Shown piece by piece: positions 20,385-33,000 of a stretch of DNA of 64,000 bases. The DNA is from Carnegiea gigantea (Eukaryota > Streptophyta > Magnoliopsida > Caryophyllales > Cactaceae). The stretch lies in the NCBI GenBank assembly GCA_029747015.1, contig JAKOGI010002798.1, forward strand, positions 20,928 through 84,927, in the 5' to 3' direction. Below the pieces are notes generated by a model. It was not told the DNA's origin and made no database searches. It was given only the letters and a program-made list of their open reading frames with translations. Numbering within the stretch: the first letter of the stretch is position 1; each line of letters starts with the position of its first letter. Both the position numbers and the translations under genes were made by a program.

Positions 20385-22863
20385 TACTCCCCGGGTTAGT
20401 TGGACTTTTACCTCAAACCCAAAATCTCTTCATTCCCCTCAAGGTCTGCATTAAGGTCAGCCACATTGAAGGTGGCGGAGACTCCATACTCACTAGGTAG
20501 GTTCACTTTGTAGGCATTAGGTCCGATCTTCTCTAATATCTCAAAGGGGCCGTCCGAGCTTGGCATTAGCTTGGGCTTGTGCTTGCTTGGGAACCTTTCC
20601 TTCCTCATGTGGATCCATACCAAGTCTCCTAGTTGGAAATGGACCTCTTTCTTGTGCTTGTTGGCTCGTTGCATCGCTTGGGCATTGGACCTTTTAATTC
20701 TTTCCCGAACTTGAGCATGAAGATCCTTGATTTCCTTAGCTCTCTTCTCGGCCTCCTAACTAAATTTGGTGGGAGTGGGAAGGGGTGTGAGATCTAAAGG
20801 GGCCTTTGGATTGCATCCATAGGCCACTTGAAATGGGGAAAGGTGAGTGGCCTTACTTAGTGCCCTATTGAAGGCAAACTCCGCATGAGGTAGGAGTTCA
20901 TGCCAAGCCTTCACATTCTTCTTCACAACCACTCTAAGCAAAGTTTCTAATGTTCGGTTAGTCACCTCGGTTTGACCATCAGTTTGGGGGTGACAAGTGG
21001 TGCTCAACTTGAGGTAAGTCCCCATCTTCCTGCATAGAGTAAGCCAAAAATGACTGAGGAACTTGGTGTCCCTGTCCGAAACCATACTCTGTAAAATGCT
21101 ATGAAGTCTCACAATCTTCTTGAAGTAGAGATTGGCTATTTGGGAAGCGTCATGGGTGGTATGACACGGCACAAAATGAGCCATCTTTGAGAATCGATCC
21201 ACCACCACCATGATGAAATGCTTGCTCCTTTGGGTCCTTGGCAAGCCCATAATGAAATCCAAACTAATGTCCTCCCATGGTGCCATGGGTATGGGTAGAG
21301 GAGGGTAGAGACCATAGGGAATGACATGGCTCTTGGCCATTTGGCAAGTTGAACACCTCTTGACAAAGTGACCGGCTAGAGCACCACCATGAAGTTCTTG
21401 GATTAGCAACTCCCCAAACCCACATTTGGGTATGCAAAGCCAGGGTCCTTTGAAGAGAAACCCCTCTTGAATATGAAATTAGCCATGGGAGTGGCTAGCA
21501 CATTTGGCATGCGTCTCTTTGAAATCTTCATCATCGGTATACATTCCTTTAACAATCTCAAATCCAAGCGCCTTGGATTCTAAGACCGAAAGGAGGAAAT
21601 ATCTCCTTGAAAGGGCATCCACTCCCTTGTTCAACTTGCCAGCCTTATGATGTATCATGAAGTTGAAAGCTAGAAGGTACTCAACCCACTTGGAACGGCG
21701 AGGATTGAGCTTATGTTGCCCTTGAATGAATTTGAGGCCCTCATGATCCAAGTGTAGCATAAATTCGGCCCCCATAAGGTAGTGTCTCTAATGCTCCAAA
21801 GCCCACACTATGACATAGAACTCCCTGTCATACGTTGAGTACTTCCTCTTGGCTTCATTCAACTTCTCACTAAAGTATGCTATGGGCCTCTTCTCTTGGG
21901 ACAAAACGACCCCTATTCCTACCCCGGACGCATCACACTCCACCTCGAAGGCCTTGGAGAAGCTAGAGAGTGCTAGTATGGGTGCACTTGTAAGCCTCCT
22001 TTTGATTTCTTCAATGGCTGAATAGGCTTGCTCGTTCAATTCAAAGGACTTGCCTTTGAGCACCTCGGTCCTAGGGGCAACAATAGAGCTACAATCCTTC
22101 ACAAATGTCCTATAAAAGGAGACCAAGCCATAGAAACTTCGAACTTGATGCATGGAAGTTGGAGTAGGCCATTCCCGGAGGGCCTTGACTTTGTCTTCAT
22201 CTATGTGAACCCCTTGAGCTAAAACTACATAACCCAAGAAGATGACTTGGGGTGTAAAAAAGTGGCACTTCTCAAGGTCACCATAAAGTTCTTCTTGAGC
22301 CAAGATGCTCAAGACTTGGTGAAGATGATTGGCTTGCTCTTGCTCATCCCTACTATACACAAGTATGTCATCACAGTACACAATGACAAACTTGCCTATG
22401 ATTAGCCTAAGTACCTAATTTATAAGCCTCATGAAGATGCTAGGTGTATTAGTCAAGCCAAATGGCATGACCAACAACTCATAGAGGCCGCCCTTAGTCT
22501 TGAACGCTGTCTTCCATTCATCCCCTTCAAAGATCCAGATTTGGTAGTAGCCACTTCTAAGATCAATCTTAGAAAAGATGGTGGCTCTATGAAGCTCATC
22601 AAGTAAATCTTCTAACCTTAGGATGGGGTACCAATACTTGATTGTGATTTTGTTGATGGCCCTACTATCAACACACATTCTCATGCTCCCATCTTTCTTA
22701 GGCATGAGTAGCGCCGGGATGGCACATGGGCTTAAGCTCTCACGGATTAGCCCCTTAGCTAGGAGATCATCAACTTGGCATTGGATTTCTCGGGTCCCTT
22801 GGGGGTTCATCCTATATAGGCCGGTTTGTTTGGGAGGGTGGAACCGGGAATGAGGTCAGTTTT
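20385..22863 (-). pseudogene. Pol remnant of D: RT, RNase H, integrase
   Basis: Read from 22863 downward: RT with [10 protein letters not shown] and [10 protein letters not shown]; the catalytic box reads Y-C-D-D rather than Y-F-D-D. RNase H follows with [10 protein letters not shown] stop (about 21786) replaces the Trp of L-E-H-W-R-H. Integrase lost part of its HHCC zinc domain near 21420, then keeps D-F-I-M-G-L-P, V-S-D-R-D and H-P-Q-T-D-G-Q-T-E. The GPF-type tail (G-P-F-E-I-L-E-K-I-G) comes next. At least four stops or frameshifts, two in the terminal tail, show it is dead. Confidence 0.9.
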
Positions 22864-23993
22864 TGATGTATCTCAAAGGGGAACAACCAAAGCAAGCCAA
22901 ATCAGAATGCAAAGAGAACAAACGGATTTAAGCTTCCTTTGTAAACACAAGCTTAAAGTAGGATAGTTTTGTGAATAGAACCGAAACTAGCACCTCACTT
23001 GGATACAGAAACACCACCAAGTTTAGTACTAGGGCCCTTAACAACTCCTTGGATACAGAAACACCACCAAAGAGAGGTTAAGACTCTTGCTAGATCACCA
23101 CCCTACCCGGCCAAAGATAGAGATAAGCTAGAAGAGAGTTTGGGAGTTCAAAGGAGCAAAGCTCAACTTCAATCTATTTTCTCACATGATGGCCGGCCAA
23201 AGGGCCTTGGGGGGGCTTAAATACAAAGCTTCCTAGTACAAAACATAGGCCCTAGACTACCTTACAAGCTAAACTAGGCAAAAACCTGAAAATCAAAACA
23301 ACACCAAAAACGGTTAGATTAAACCGTGGCTTGACACATCTTCATTGTTGATCTTGAGGCTTAGGTGTCGACCTTGGGAGCTTGGGAGACTTCAATCAGC
23401 AGCTTGGCACTCTAATCAAGTCATTTGCAAGTGGATTAAACCTTGATAAGAGCAAAAAGCACCTCAAAAAGAACAATATGCAGCTGCTGCCTTTACCCGG
23501 GTAAAAGGGAGTTTCTTCCCTTAATTTGCTGGTTAATAGCTCCACAAGTGTGTAATTTGGCTGAGTTTTTTTATGGCCACTTGATAATATTTTTAATATG
23601 CTTTCAAGCCATAAAAGTTTCAGTCCAAATGGAGGAGCTTTGGGCGTCCAAACAGACCCATTTCCAGAACTGGGCAGAACTAAAACAGTTTTGAGCACTT
23701 GACTTCAACAGCTGATTTGAGGTAGCAAATGACCTCCAAATGACTTGCAATTGGTCTTATTGGAAAGAACACATCTTAAACTTAAAGTTAGGCCTCCTGC
23801 ATCCCAATCATATCCATTGGAAGGTCATGTAAAAAGGTGTACAAAACCGGGTTTGTTCACAGGCCGAAAACAGGATGAAGGCTGAAAATGACTAAGGCAA
23901 ACTAGGCATGTTTTTTGCACTTTAGCCATTGATTCTGATTGTTTTGGAGCACCTTGAGGGTAGGTATTCATGGTCATGGATGGATCTCCATCA
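22864..23993 (-). repeat. 3' LTR of F-1
   Basis: Starts TGATGTATCTC and ends CTCCATCA. The polypurine tract, seen as TCCTCCCCTTGTTGA, follows at 23994-24008. U5 holds two 'TTGGATACAGAAACACCACCAA' type blocks around GGGCCCTTAAC, shared with B, G and M LTRs. Confidence 0.93.
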
Positions 23994-24740
23994 TCCTCCC
24001 CTTGTTGAGGAGAATTTGCCCTCAAATTGTCCTTGAACTCATGGTGTGAGACCTTTAGAAGTAGCTCTCTAGTGGTGAGGAGTAAGCTCGAATGCTCTTG
24101 GTTCCTTTGGGGCTTAATTTTGTGGAGTTGGGATGGGCTTAGGGGGGCAAGGGTGATCTTCTTTCCATCCTTTGGAAAGGTATAAGTATTCAAATAGCCA
24201 TCATGCATCACCTTTCGGTCAAACAACCATGGCCTTCCTAACAAAAGATGACATGCATCCATGGGGATGATGTCGCACCACAACTCATCTTGGTAACTTT
24301 TACCAATGGAAAATGAAATCAAGCACCTCGAATTTACTTGCAATCCTTTACCTTGATTGAGCCATTGAATGTTGTAAGGATGGGGGTGAGCCAAGGCTTG
24401 GAGGTTGAGTTTCTCCACCATGCTAAGTGAGGCCACGTTCGCACAACTACCACCATCAATAATCACGGAGCACACTTGGCCATGGACCGTGCATCTTGTG
24501 TGAAATAGGTCTTCCCTTTGGTCCTCCTTGTCTCCTTTATGGCTACTCAAGGCTCTCCTTAACACAAGTAACTCTCCTTCGTCCGCCTCCTCCACGACCT
24601 CCTCCATGAAATACACTTCCTTGTCCTCCTCCTCCTTTTCCTCCTTAGTCGCTTCCCATTCGGCCAAGGAGATGACTCTCCTATTTGGACATTCCGAGGC
24701 TATGTGGCCTAGACCTTGACACTTAAAACATCTTTTTTGT
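23825..24740 (-). pseudogene. Zinc knuckle and protease of F-1 (frameshifted from gag)
   Basis: Begins with the knuckle R-C-F-K-C-Q-G (about 24736-24695), then an acidic linker and E-L-L-V-L-R-R-A-L. The retropepsin-like domain has V-I-I-D-G-G-S-C-A-N-V-A-S, where D-G-G stands for the usual D-S/T-G, and [11 protein letters not shown] as its second conserved stretch. The tail N-L-R-A-N-S-P-Q-Q-G-E-D-D crosses the polypurine tract, and the frame ends ~170 bp inside the LTR. Joined to the gag frame it would be a continuous gag-protease; a one-base shift near 24740 separates them. Confidence 0.8.
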
Positions 24741-25706
24741 TCAAGGTTGTGGGGTTTGGACGGTTTGAAGGGTTAGGCTCTTTTGAGGAGCTTGGTTCTT
24801 TTGTGTGGTGGGAGGGGTTGGGACCGTGGGTTTAGAAGGTGGGGAAGAGCTCCCCTTGTTGAAGGGTTGGCTCTCGGGAAAGGGTTTGAGAGGTTCTCTT
24901 TTGAGGAGCTTGGATTTTCTTTGTTGTTCCACTTTATGGGCTAAGACACACACTTCATCAAAGGTAGTATATTGTTGCAATTCTACCACATGAGCATATT
25001 TAGGATCTAACCCTCCCAAATACCTCACTATGGTTTGCTCTTCGGGCTCCCTCAAGTCACACTTGATCAACAACTTCTCAAACTCCCTAGTATACTCCTC
25101 AACACTCATGTTACCTTGGACAAGGTTGTGAAGTTGGGAGTAGTTATCTTGTAGGTAAGATGGGGGTAAGAAACGGGCTTTAAGTTTGGCCCTCATTTTC
25201 TCCCATGTTCGAATCTTTCCCTTTCCTTGCCTAGCTCTTTTGGCACATAAGTTAGACCACCAAAGAGAAGCATACTTACGGAGTCTAATGGCAACAAGCT
25301 TCACTTTCTTTTCCTCCGGGATCTCCTTGTAGTCAAAAATCCTCTCTACGGTTTGAAGCCATTCCAAAAACTCGTCGGGGTCAAGCTTCCCTTCGAACTC
25401 CGGGATCTCTACCTTGATGTCTCCATGGTGTGAGGTTACTTTCCTTCCTCTCCTCATTCTTCCATAGGCCTCTTCTTCACTTGATGAGCTTGAGTGTGTG
25501 GCCGCTCTCATTTCTTGCTCGGAATCGGAGGAGTTAGAAGATCGGGAACTCCTAATCTCCTTGCGCTTTTGCTTCAAGGATTCTCCGAGTTGTCGCTTCA
25601 AGTAGTCATTTTGACCTTTGACCTCTTCGTTTTGTTGCCTCAAGGCCTCATAGTTCTTCATGAGGGCCTCAAACTTCTCTTCCAAGGTCATACTAGTAGT
25701 ACTCAT
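24741..25706 (-). pseudogene. Gag core of F-1
   Basis: ATG at 25706 (M-S-T-T-S-M-T-L-E-E). A predicted coiled coil spans residues ~8-60 (heptad-like Glu/Lys/Leu), then a Ser-rich stretch. The capsid-like core has I-P-E-F-E-G-K-L-D-P-D-E-F-L-E-W-L-Q and E-E-Y-T-R-E-F-E, and a Pro-rich linker follows. The frame ends with TGA just before the zinc knuckle, which continues in another frame. Closest to the gag of E and I. Confidence 0.85.
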
Positions 25707-25990
25707 GTTGAAATATGATGGAACCTCACGGACAGGATGTGGCACGGGCGTGCTTGGTGGCACGGTGACACCGTGCTGAAGTTCTAGATGTGGGTGAAGA
25801 TGAAATGTGGCTGGGAAAGGCAAGTGGCACGATCGTGCTTCTTGGCACGGGGGGACCGTGCTGAAGTTCTGTCCAGTGAAAAATGTGGGCACGATTTTGA
25901 TGTTTTTGTGGGGGAAATGTGTTTGGGTGTTTGGAAGGGTGTTGGGCAGCAAGCTTAGGCCTAGGGAAGCCTTAGCTCTGATACCAAATA
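25707..25990 (-). promoter_or_regulatory. F-1 leader: primer site and two GCACG double hairpins
   Basis: The primer site is at 25975-25986, 4 nt from the LTR. Modules lie at 25826-25861 (GCACGATCGTGC plus GGCACGG..CCGTGC) and 25741-25776. The nearest lies 114 nt from the primer site and the farthest 35 nt from the gag ATG. Confidence 0.85.
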
Positions 25991-27110
25991 TGATGTATCT
26001 CAAAGGGGAACAACCAAAGCAAGCCAAATCAGAATGCAAAGAGAACAAACGAATTCAAGCTTCCTTTGTAAACACAAGCTCAAAGTAGGATAGTTTTGTG
26101 AATAGAACCGAAACTAGCACCTCACTTGGATACAGAAACACCACCAAGTTTAGTACTAGGGCCCTTAACAACTCCTTGGATACAGAAACACCACCAAAGA
26201 GAGGTTAAGACTCTTGCTAGTTCACCACCCTACCCGGCCAAAGATAGAGATAAGCTAGAAGAGAGTTTGGGAGTTCAAAGGAGCAAAGCTCAACTTCAAT
26301 CTATTTTCTCAACATGATGGCCGGCCAAAGGGCCTTGGGGGGGCTTAAATACAAAGCTTCCTAGTACAAAACATAGGCCCTAGACTACCTTACAAGCTAA
26401 ACTAGGCAAAAACCTGAAAATCAAAACAACACCAAAAACGGTTAGATTAAACCGTGGCTTGACACATCTTCATTGTTGATCTTGAGGTTAGGTGTCGACT
26501 TGGGGCTTGGGAGACATCAATCAGAGCTTGGCACTCTAATCAAGTCATTGCAAGTGGCCAAACCTGAAAGAGCAAAAAGCACCTCAAAAAGAACAATATG
26601 CAGCTGCTGCCTTTACCCGGGGAAAAGGGAGTTTCTGCCTTAATTTGGCTGGTTAATAGCTCCACAAGTGTGTAATTTGGCTGAGTTTTTTTATGGCCAC
26701 TTGATAATATTTTTAAATGCTTTCAAGCCATAAAAGTTTCAGTCCAAATGGAGGAGCTTTGGGCGTCCAAACAGACCCATTTCCAGAACTGGGCAGAACT
26801 AAAACAGTTTTGAGCACTTGACTTCAACAGCTGATTTGAGGTAGCAAATGACCTCCAAATGACTTGCAATTGGTCTTATTGGAAAGAACACATCTTAAAC
26901 TTAAAGTTAGGCCTCCTGCATCCCAATCATATCCATTGGAAGGTTATGTAAAAAGGTGTACAAACCGGGTTTGTTCACAGGCCGAAAAAGGATGAAGGCT
27001 GAAAATGACTAAGGCAAACTAGGCATGTTTTTTGCACTTTAGCCATTAATTCTGATTGTTTTGGAGCACCTTGAGGGTAGGTATTCATGGTCATGGATGG
27101 ATCTCCATCA
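25991..27110 (-). repeat. 5' LTR of F-1
   Basis: Colinear with 22864-23993. Differences cluster as one-base indels between about 26480 and 26600, next to otherwise near-identical sequence; compare 23355-23470. That pattern may reflect read errors. Confidence 0.93.
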
Positions 27111-27128
27111 GTTTTGTATTGGATGGAC

Positions 27129-27771
27129 TGATGTAAAGGCCAAGGGTAGGGACAACCCAAGCAACCTCACATCAAAAGAAAGACAATTCGGGAAGGGAAG
27201 ACGCACGGTCGTGCGTCCAACCGTGTGCAGCCTCGGGTTGCGAATTGCAGGGTATGCACGGGCGTGCATTGAACCGTGCGTGGACTGTGATAAGCTTGCC
27301 TTGGATGAATCTTCACGGTTTTGAATGTCTTTGAAAGCAAAGCCTATTCTAATGCAATGAGCTTTGTTTGGACTTGATTCTATGAGGGGAAAGGTAGAAG
27401 GAGTAGTGTTAAAAGGGGGGAACCGTATGGTAGGTGGTTTAATGGAATGACTTGAAGAACATTCAAGTATTGAAGGTGATAAATGAAGAACACGAAGAAC
27501 GAAGAAGATCAACTTGAAGATTCAAGCTAATCAAGTGATTTAGGATAGAACTAAACTCGAGGATTAGATACAGAAACACCACTAATCTTTGAGTTTAGGG
27601 CCCTTAAGCTTGATTAAGATACAGAATCACCACTCAATCAAGATTAAGACTCACTTGAACACCACTTAGTTTGGCCTAAACTAAGATAAGCAAGCAAGAG
27701 TTTTGAAGAGAAAGCTCACAAGCTCTCTATGATTTTCTTTTACTAAAAACTGAAGTCTTCTTTTCTGAATA
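27129..27771 (-). repeat. LTR fragment G1 (U5-R side only)
   Basis: It starts TGATGTAAAGGCCAAGGGTAGG, matching the start of the LTR at 61097, and carries the shared GGATTAGATACAGAAACACCACTAATC and GGGCCCTTAAG blocks. It stops where the A-2 LTR begins. TGGAC at 27124-27128 would be its left duplication; the partner was not found. Confidence 0.75.
27201..27269 (-). promoter_or_regulatory. GCACG hairpins inside U5 of G1
   Basis: ACGCACGGTCGTGCGT (27201-27216) is a 6-bp-arm inverted repeat, and ATGCACGGGCGTGCAT (27254-27269) is another. They resemble the leader modules but lie inside the LTR, about 70-140 bp from its U5 end. The intervening halves (CCGTGTGC, CCGTGCG) are decayed. Confidence 0.7.
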
Positions 27772-28684
27772 TGATGTATATGTGGGTGGAAAGTGATCCA
27801 AATCAAACTCAAATCAAACCTAAGCAAAATGAAAAGAGAGAAAGATGGGGAAGATGAAGAATATCACCAAACAGGATAGAGATGGATAGTGCAAGACTTC
27901 GAGTATGAGATAATCCTTCCGGAGCCACACACACCTTGGTCTTGGGCTAATTCCCTTCACTCTTCTGAGGAATCACTCCAAAGAAAAGAAGGAGAACCTA
28001 GAACACCACTTGAATTAGCCAAATTCAAGATATAGAACTAGGAATTTTTGGGACACAAATGAGAATCACTCTCAAAGGTGCTTGAATTACTCTTGAAAAT
28101 GCCTTAGAAATCTGATCTACAATGCTCACACGCCCCCCCTTTATATAGGCTCAGCAAAAGACAACAAAAGGACTCAAATAACTCCTAACAATTAAAACTA
28201 GTAAAATGAAAAGACTAAGATAAATGGAAAGACACATCATAAAAGGGTGGGGGAGGTTACAAGGAATATTCTAGGATTTCTTAGCTGATTACACCAATCT
28301 AGAAGGCTCCAAAAACGTGCACAATGTCAGCCACACAATCACATGTAACCGAAGACTTTTCATATTCCCAGAATTAATCCTTGCATCTGTCTCAACTTTA
28401 ACAGAGCATAACTTCCATAATACTCAGCCAAAGCACGCATTCTTGGGCTTGATAGAAAGCCCTGGGAGTCTAGTTTCCAGAATGGGCTCATTTGCTCAAT
28501 TTGGATAAGCGGTTTAAAAGTTATGGCCCAAACAATGCACCTATCTCAGACTGGACTGGATCAGCATAACGTATCTTTGAGTGATATTTTGCCCAATCAA
28601 ATGATGTCCAAATTAAACAAACTTGGGCTTATTTGAAAGATGAAATCTTAAACTTCAAAAGCACATGGGCCCTCAAGTTGTGGG

Positions 28685-29816
28685 TGATGGGGATCAGCCC
28701 CAAGGGGTTCTTATAGCTCAAGAGGTCACAAAGGCTTTCCAAGGATTAGAAATCACTCAAGACACGATCACTTGCATTCTGCCAGGCTCATCCCGCACAT
28801 GGCCCGACTTTCTGACCTTGGTGACCTGATGACCTGAGGCTTTAAAGCCAAACTTTTGGTATGTTTGGAAAGATTGGAGAGTTAGCTGCCCAATAAATCA
28901 AGTTTCAGCCCATTTGGAGGTCATTTGCCCATCCAAACCCTTTGTTAAAGCCAAACTGTCCAAAACTGTTGTCCAGGTCAGATTTTGTCCGGTTTTGGGA
29001 GCCCATTTTCCCCAACCTAAAGTAACCCTAACAACCTGGAATTTTAACCCCTAGATCCTTTTTTTGAATTGGCTAAAAGGGTGGGAAAAGAAACCAGAGT
29101 CAAACGTGTCCCAAGGAGGCTAAAAGCAAGGAAACTTCTAAAGCTGCTTTTGGGAAGTCAGCCTGCCCCATCTCACTTGTTCTGTTTATATCTCCTGAAC
29201 GGCTGCACCAAATGAGCTCCAAAAGTAGTCATATGAAAGAACCCTTTCTAAGCTTTCTAATAAGGTATGTTGGAGCCAATTTGGGTAAGTAAGGACGAAG
29301 ATACAGCTGCTGAAAGTTGACCCTGCAATCTGGAAAACTGGACAGCAACTGTCAACATCACCTTTTGTACTTTTCTTGCTTTTTGTGCTTCCCTTTTGCC
29401 TTGATCCGTTTGGCTTGCATTGTAACCCATGTAATCTGAATTTTGAGGCTCTCTCCTATATAAGGGACCTTTAGGAATGTAAGAAGGCAGCTTTGAATAT
29501 CATGCAATGAAATCTGAGTGTTTTACTCTCCATTGAAACTCCTAGTTGCTTTAGCTTGAATTGACTAGTTCAAGTGGTGATCTTCTAGGTTCCTTTCTCT
29601 TGCTTATGGTGGTGATATTCTGTATCCATAAGTGAAGAAGGAATAGCCCAACTTCTCCTCTAAGTGGCGCCTTGGCTTATCTTAGACAAGAGAGTTGCAC
29701 ACTATCCATCAAGACCGGTTGAGCTCATTGTTCTTTTCGGTTTTTGCTTGTCCTTGTTTTCAATCTTCCCCATCATACATTCTGATCTTTGACATTCCCA
29801 CGGTTAACATACATCA
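28685..29816 (+). repeat. 5' LTR of E
   Basis: From TGATGGGGATCAGCC to TACATCA, with TATATAA at 29457-29463 followed by an R-U5 of about 350 bp. GGTGGTGATATTCTGTATCC is the E counterpart of the shared U5 block. Confidence 0.93.
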
Positions 29817-30085
29817 TCTTGGTATCAGAGCTTAGGCTACCCTCTTGGCCAAGCTTCCACCCAAACACATTTCTCAAACACAAGTCACAAAACATCCTTT
29901 CTCTATCTGCACGGGACAGAATTGTGGCACGGCCTACCCGTGCTTTAAGGCACGACCGTGCCACCTCTTTTCTGCACTTTTGTCACGGCAGTAACTTGGC
30001 ACGGGAAGCCCGTGTCCCACGGCACGACGGTGCCACCCCATTCTCAGCCAAATCTCGTGTTTCTCTTCCACAAAGCCCACATATC
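29817..30085 (+). promoter_or_regulatory. E leader: primer site and two GCACG double hairpins
   Basis: Primer site TGGTATCAGAGC at 29820-29831. Modules: 29926-29943 plus 29949-29962, and 29998-30015 plus 30021-30034. In each, the longer-loop inverted repeat comes first and the near-palindrome second, 5 nt apart. They start 95 nt after the primer site and end 52 nt before the gag ATG. Confidence 0.88.
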
Positions 30086-33000
30086 ATGTCTTCTAGCCAA
30101 ACACCCGAGCAAGTGGCCGAACAAGCCTTAAGAGAAAAGGCCGAAATGGAAGCTAGAGTCAAGTACTTGCAAACTCAACTTCAAAGGCTCATGAAGGAAA
30201 GGAGAGACAACTTGAGGGATTCACCTATTCCAAGTGAATCTAGTGACCCGGGTGAAAGTGATTCGGATTTCAAACCTTTTGGGTCACAAGGAAGAGCTAG
30301 TAGAGGATCAAGGAGACAAGAAAGGCATCAAGGAGGTGGATTCAACGACTTCAAAGTTGACATCCCCGAGTTTGAAGGCAAGCTTGATCCGGACGAGTTC
30401 TTGGATTGGCTACAAACCGTGGAGAGGGTGTTCGACTACAAGGACATCCCGGATGAAAATAAGGTAAAACTAGTTGCCCTTAAACTTAGAAAGTATGCTT
30501 CTACTTGGTGGGCTAATGTTTTATCTAAGAGGGCCAAGAAAGGGAAGGGGAAGATTAAAACTTGGAAGAAAATGAAAGAAAAACTCAAAGAGAAGTTCCT
30601 TCCATCTCACTACCTTCAAGAGAACTTTTCTAGACTTCACCATTTGAGACAAGGGTCTTTAAGTGGGGAGGAATATACAAGGGAGTTTGAGCAATTGATC
30701 ATAAAATGTGACCTTAAAGAGGATGAGGAACAAACTTTGGTGAGGTATCTTTGTGGGTTGGATGAGGAGATAGCCCATATAGTAGAGTTGCACCCATACA
30801 CCACCCTTGATGAGTTAAGTTCTCTAGCTCACAAGGGGGAACTACAAAAGAAGACTAAGGGAAAGAGTGAAGCCTTTAAACCACAAAATCGTGCCTACAC
30901 TCCTCAAAGGCCTTCATACACCACGCCAAAGCCCTTTAACCCTCCAAACCCAAAACCTCCTCCCCCTTCGGTCCCCAAAACAGCCCCTCAAATGTCCACA
31001 AAACCAAAGGAGACAAGAAGGTGCTTTAGGTGCCAAGGCCTTGGACATATTGCATCCGAATGTCCAAACAAGAGAGTGGTCACCCTAGCCGAGTACCAAG
31101 CATCTTTTGAAGAAGAAATGGAAGAAGAAAAGGAGTTGTACTTGAATGAGGCCCTAGAAGAAGTAGAGGAGGGCCCGGATGAAGGTGAACTCTTGGTGGT
31201 TAGGCGAGCTTTGAGGGGGTTGGCTACTCAAGATGGGAATGAACAAAGGGAGGCCATCTTTCACACGAGGTGCACCATAGGAGGCAAAGTATGTTCCCTC
31301 ATCATTGATGGAGGGAGTTGTACAAATGTGGCATCCAAGACCTTGGTGGACAAGCTTCAACTCACGGCATCTCCACACCCTTTTTCATACACCATTCAAT
31401 GGCTCAATCAAGGTAAAGGTGTCCAAGTCTCATCTCGTTGTTTAGTTTCTTTGAGCATTGGAAAGAACTATAAGGATGAAATTTGGTGTGATGTGATTCC
31501 CATGAATGCATGTCATGTACTCCTTGGTAGACCGTGGCTCTTTGATAGAAATGTTATGCATGATGGCCGAATGAACCCCTACTCCTTCATCCTAGACCAC
31601 AAGAAAATCACCCTTACCCCCATTCGTCCTTCCCAACTCCTCAAGCCAAAAGAAACCCCACAAAAAGACATCCTACTCACTAACCTCCTCAAGGCCGAAA
31701 ACCATGAGTATGAGTCATTCAAGGAGGGGCTCCTACTTGGCCTAGGTGAAACCGAAACCGTCACTCACTCCCATCCCCTCCTCATCCCACTTCTCCAAGC
31801 CTATAACCATGTGTTTCCGCAAGAAATTCCCCATGGCCTACCCCCTCAAAGAACCATCCAACACAAAATAGACCTCATTCCCGGATCCACCCTCCCAAAT
31901 AAACCGGCCTATAGAATGAATCCACAAGAAACCCAAGAAATCCAAAGACAAGTGGATGACCTTTTGGCCAAAGGAATGATTCGGGAAAGCTTGAGTCCTT
32001 GTGCCGTTCCGGCCTTATTGGTACCAAAGAAGGATGGAAGCATGAGGATGTGTGTGGATAGTCGGGCTATCAACAAAATCACTGTTAAGTACCGCTATCC
32101 CATCCCTAGATTGGAGGACCTACTTGATGAGTTGCATGGGGCCACCATTTTCTCTAAGATTGATCTTAGGAGTGGCTACTATCAAATTCGAATCTATGAA
32201 GGGTATGAATGGAAGACGGCATTCAAGACCAAGGGGGGACTATATGAATGGTTGGTCATGCCATTCGGCCTTACCAATGCTCCAAGCACTTTCATGCGTC
32301 TAATGAATCAAGTTCTCAAGCCTTTCATTGGGAGGTTTGTAGTGGTCTATTTCGATGACATCTTGGTTTATAGCCAAGGTGAGAAGGAGCACGCTAATCA
32401 CCTTCAACAAGTTCTTGATGTGCTCTCCCAAGAGAAGTTATATGGCAACTTGGAGAAGGGCCACTTCTTCACTCCCCAAGTTGTTTTCTTAGGGTATGTT
32501 GTTTCGGCCCATGGTATACAAGTGGACGAGAGCAAAGTTCAATCCATCCGGGAATGGCCGGTTCCTTCCTCTATTCACTAAGTGAGGAGCTTTCATGGTC
32601 TAGCCTCTTTTTATAGGAGGTTTGTCAAGAACTTTAGCACAATCATGGCTCCTTTGACCGAGATTCTCAAATCCAAGAAATTTGAGTGGAATGAAAAGGC
32701 CCAAGTCGCCTTTGAAGATGTGAAGGAGAAGCTCACTAGTGCACCCATACTTGCTCTTCCAAGCTTCTCCAAGATATTTGAAGTGGAGTGTGATGCTTCG
32801 GGGGTGGGCATAGGGCGGTCCTATCACAAGAAGGCCGACCATTAGCCTACTTTAGTGAAAAACTCAATGAGGCCAAGCGAAAATACTCAACGTATGACAA
32901 GGAGTTTTATGCCATAGTGAGGGCCTTGGAACATTGGAGACATTATTTAGTGGGGGGAGAGTTCATCCTCCACTCGGATCATGAAGCACTCAAGTTCATA

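Larger units (their letters stand above)
22864..27110 (-). mobile_element. Element F-1: gag-protease element without RT or integrase
   Basis: A perfect GTTTT duplication (22859-22863 and 27111-27115). LTRs of 1130 and 1120 bp flank a 2.0-kb interior with primer site, hairpin leader, gag, zinc knuckle, protease and the N-L-R-A-N-S tail at the polypurine tract. The step from protease to tail is direct, so RT, RNase H and integrase were cleanly lost. Confidence 0.93.
20385..27128 (-). mobile_element. Element D: decayed pol-bearing element, truncated and split by F-1
   Basis: Minus strand. The left LTR and polypurine tract are present, then integrase, RNase H and RT (20408-22863). F-1 interrupts within the codons just before RT, and an 18-bp continuation remains at 27111-27128 (reads S-I-Q-Y-K-T). 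There an LTR of family G begins. The upstream gag-protease and the 5' LTR are missing from the window. Confidence 0.8.

Noticed and set aside
29789..30085. N-terminal extension of the E polyprotein (99 codons upstream of 30086)
   Set aside because: It covers the LTR end, primer site and hairpins; the homologous start M-S-S-S is at 30086.
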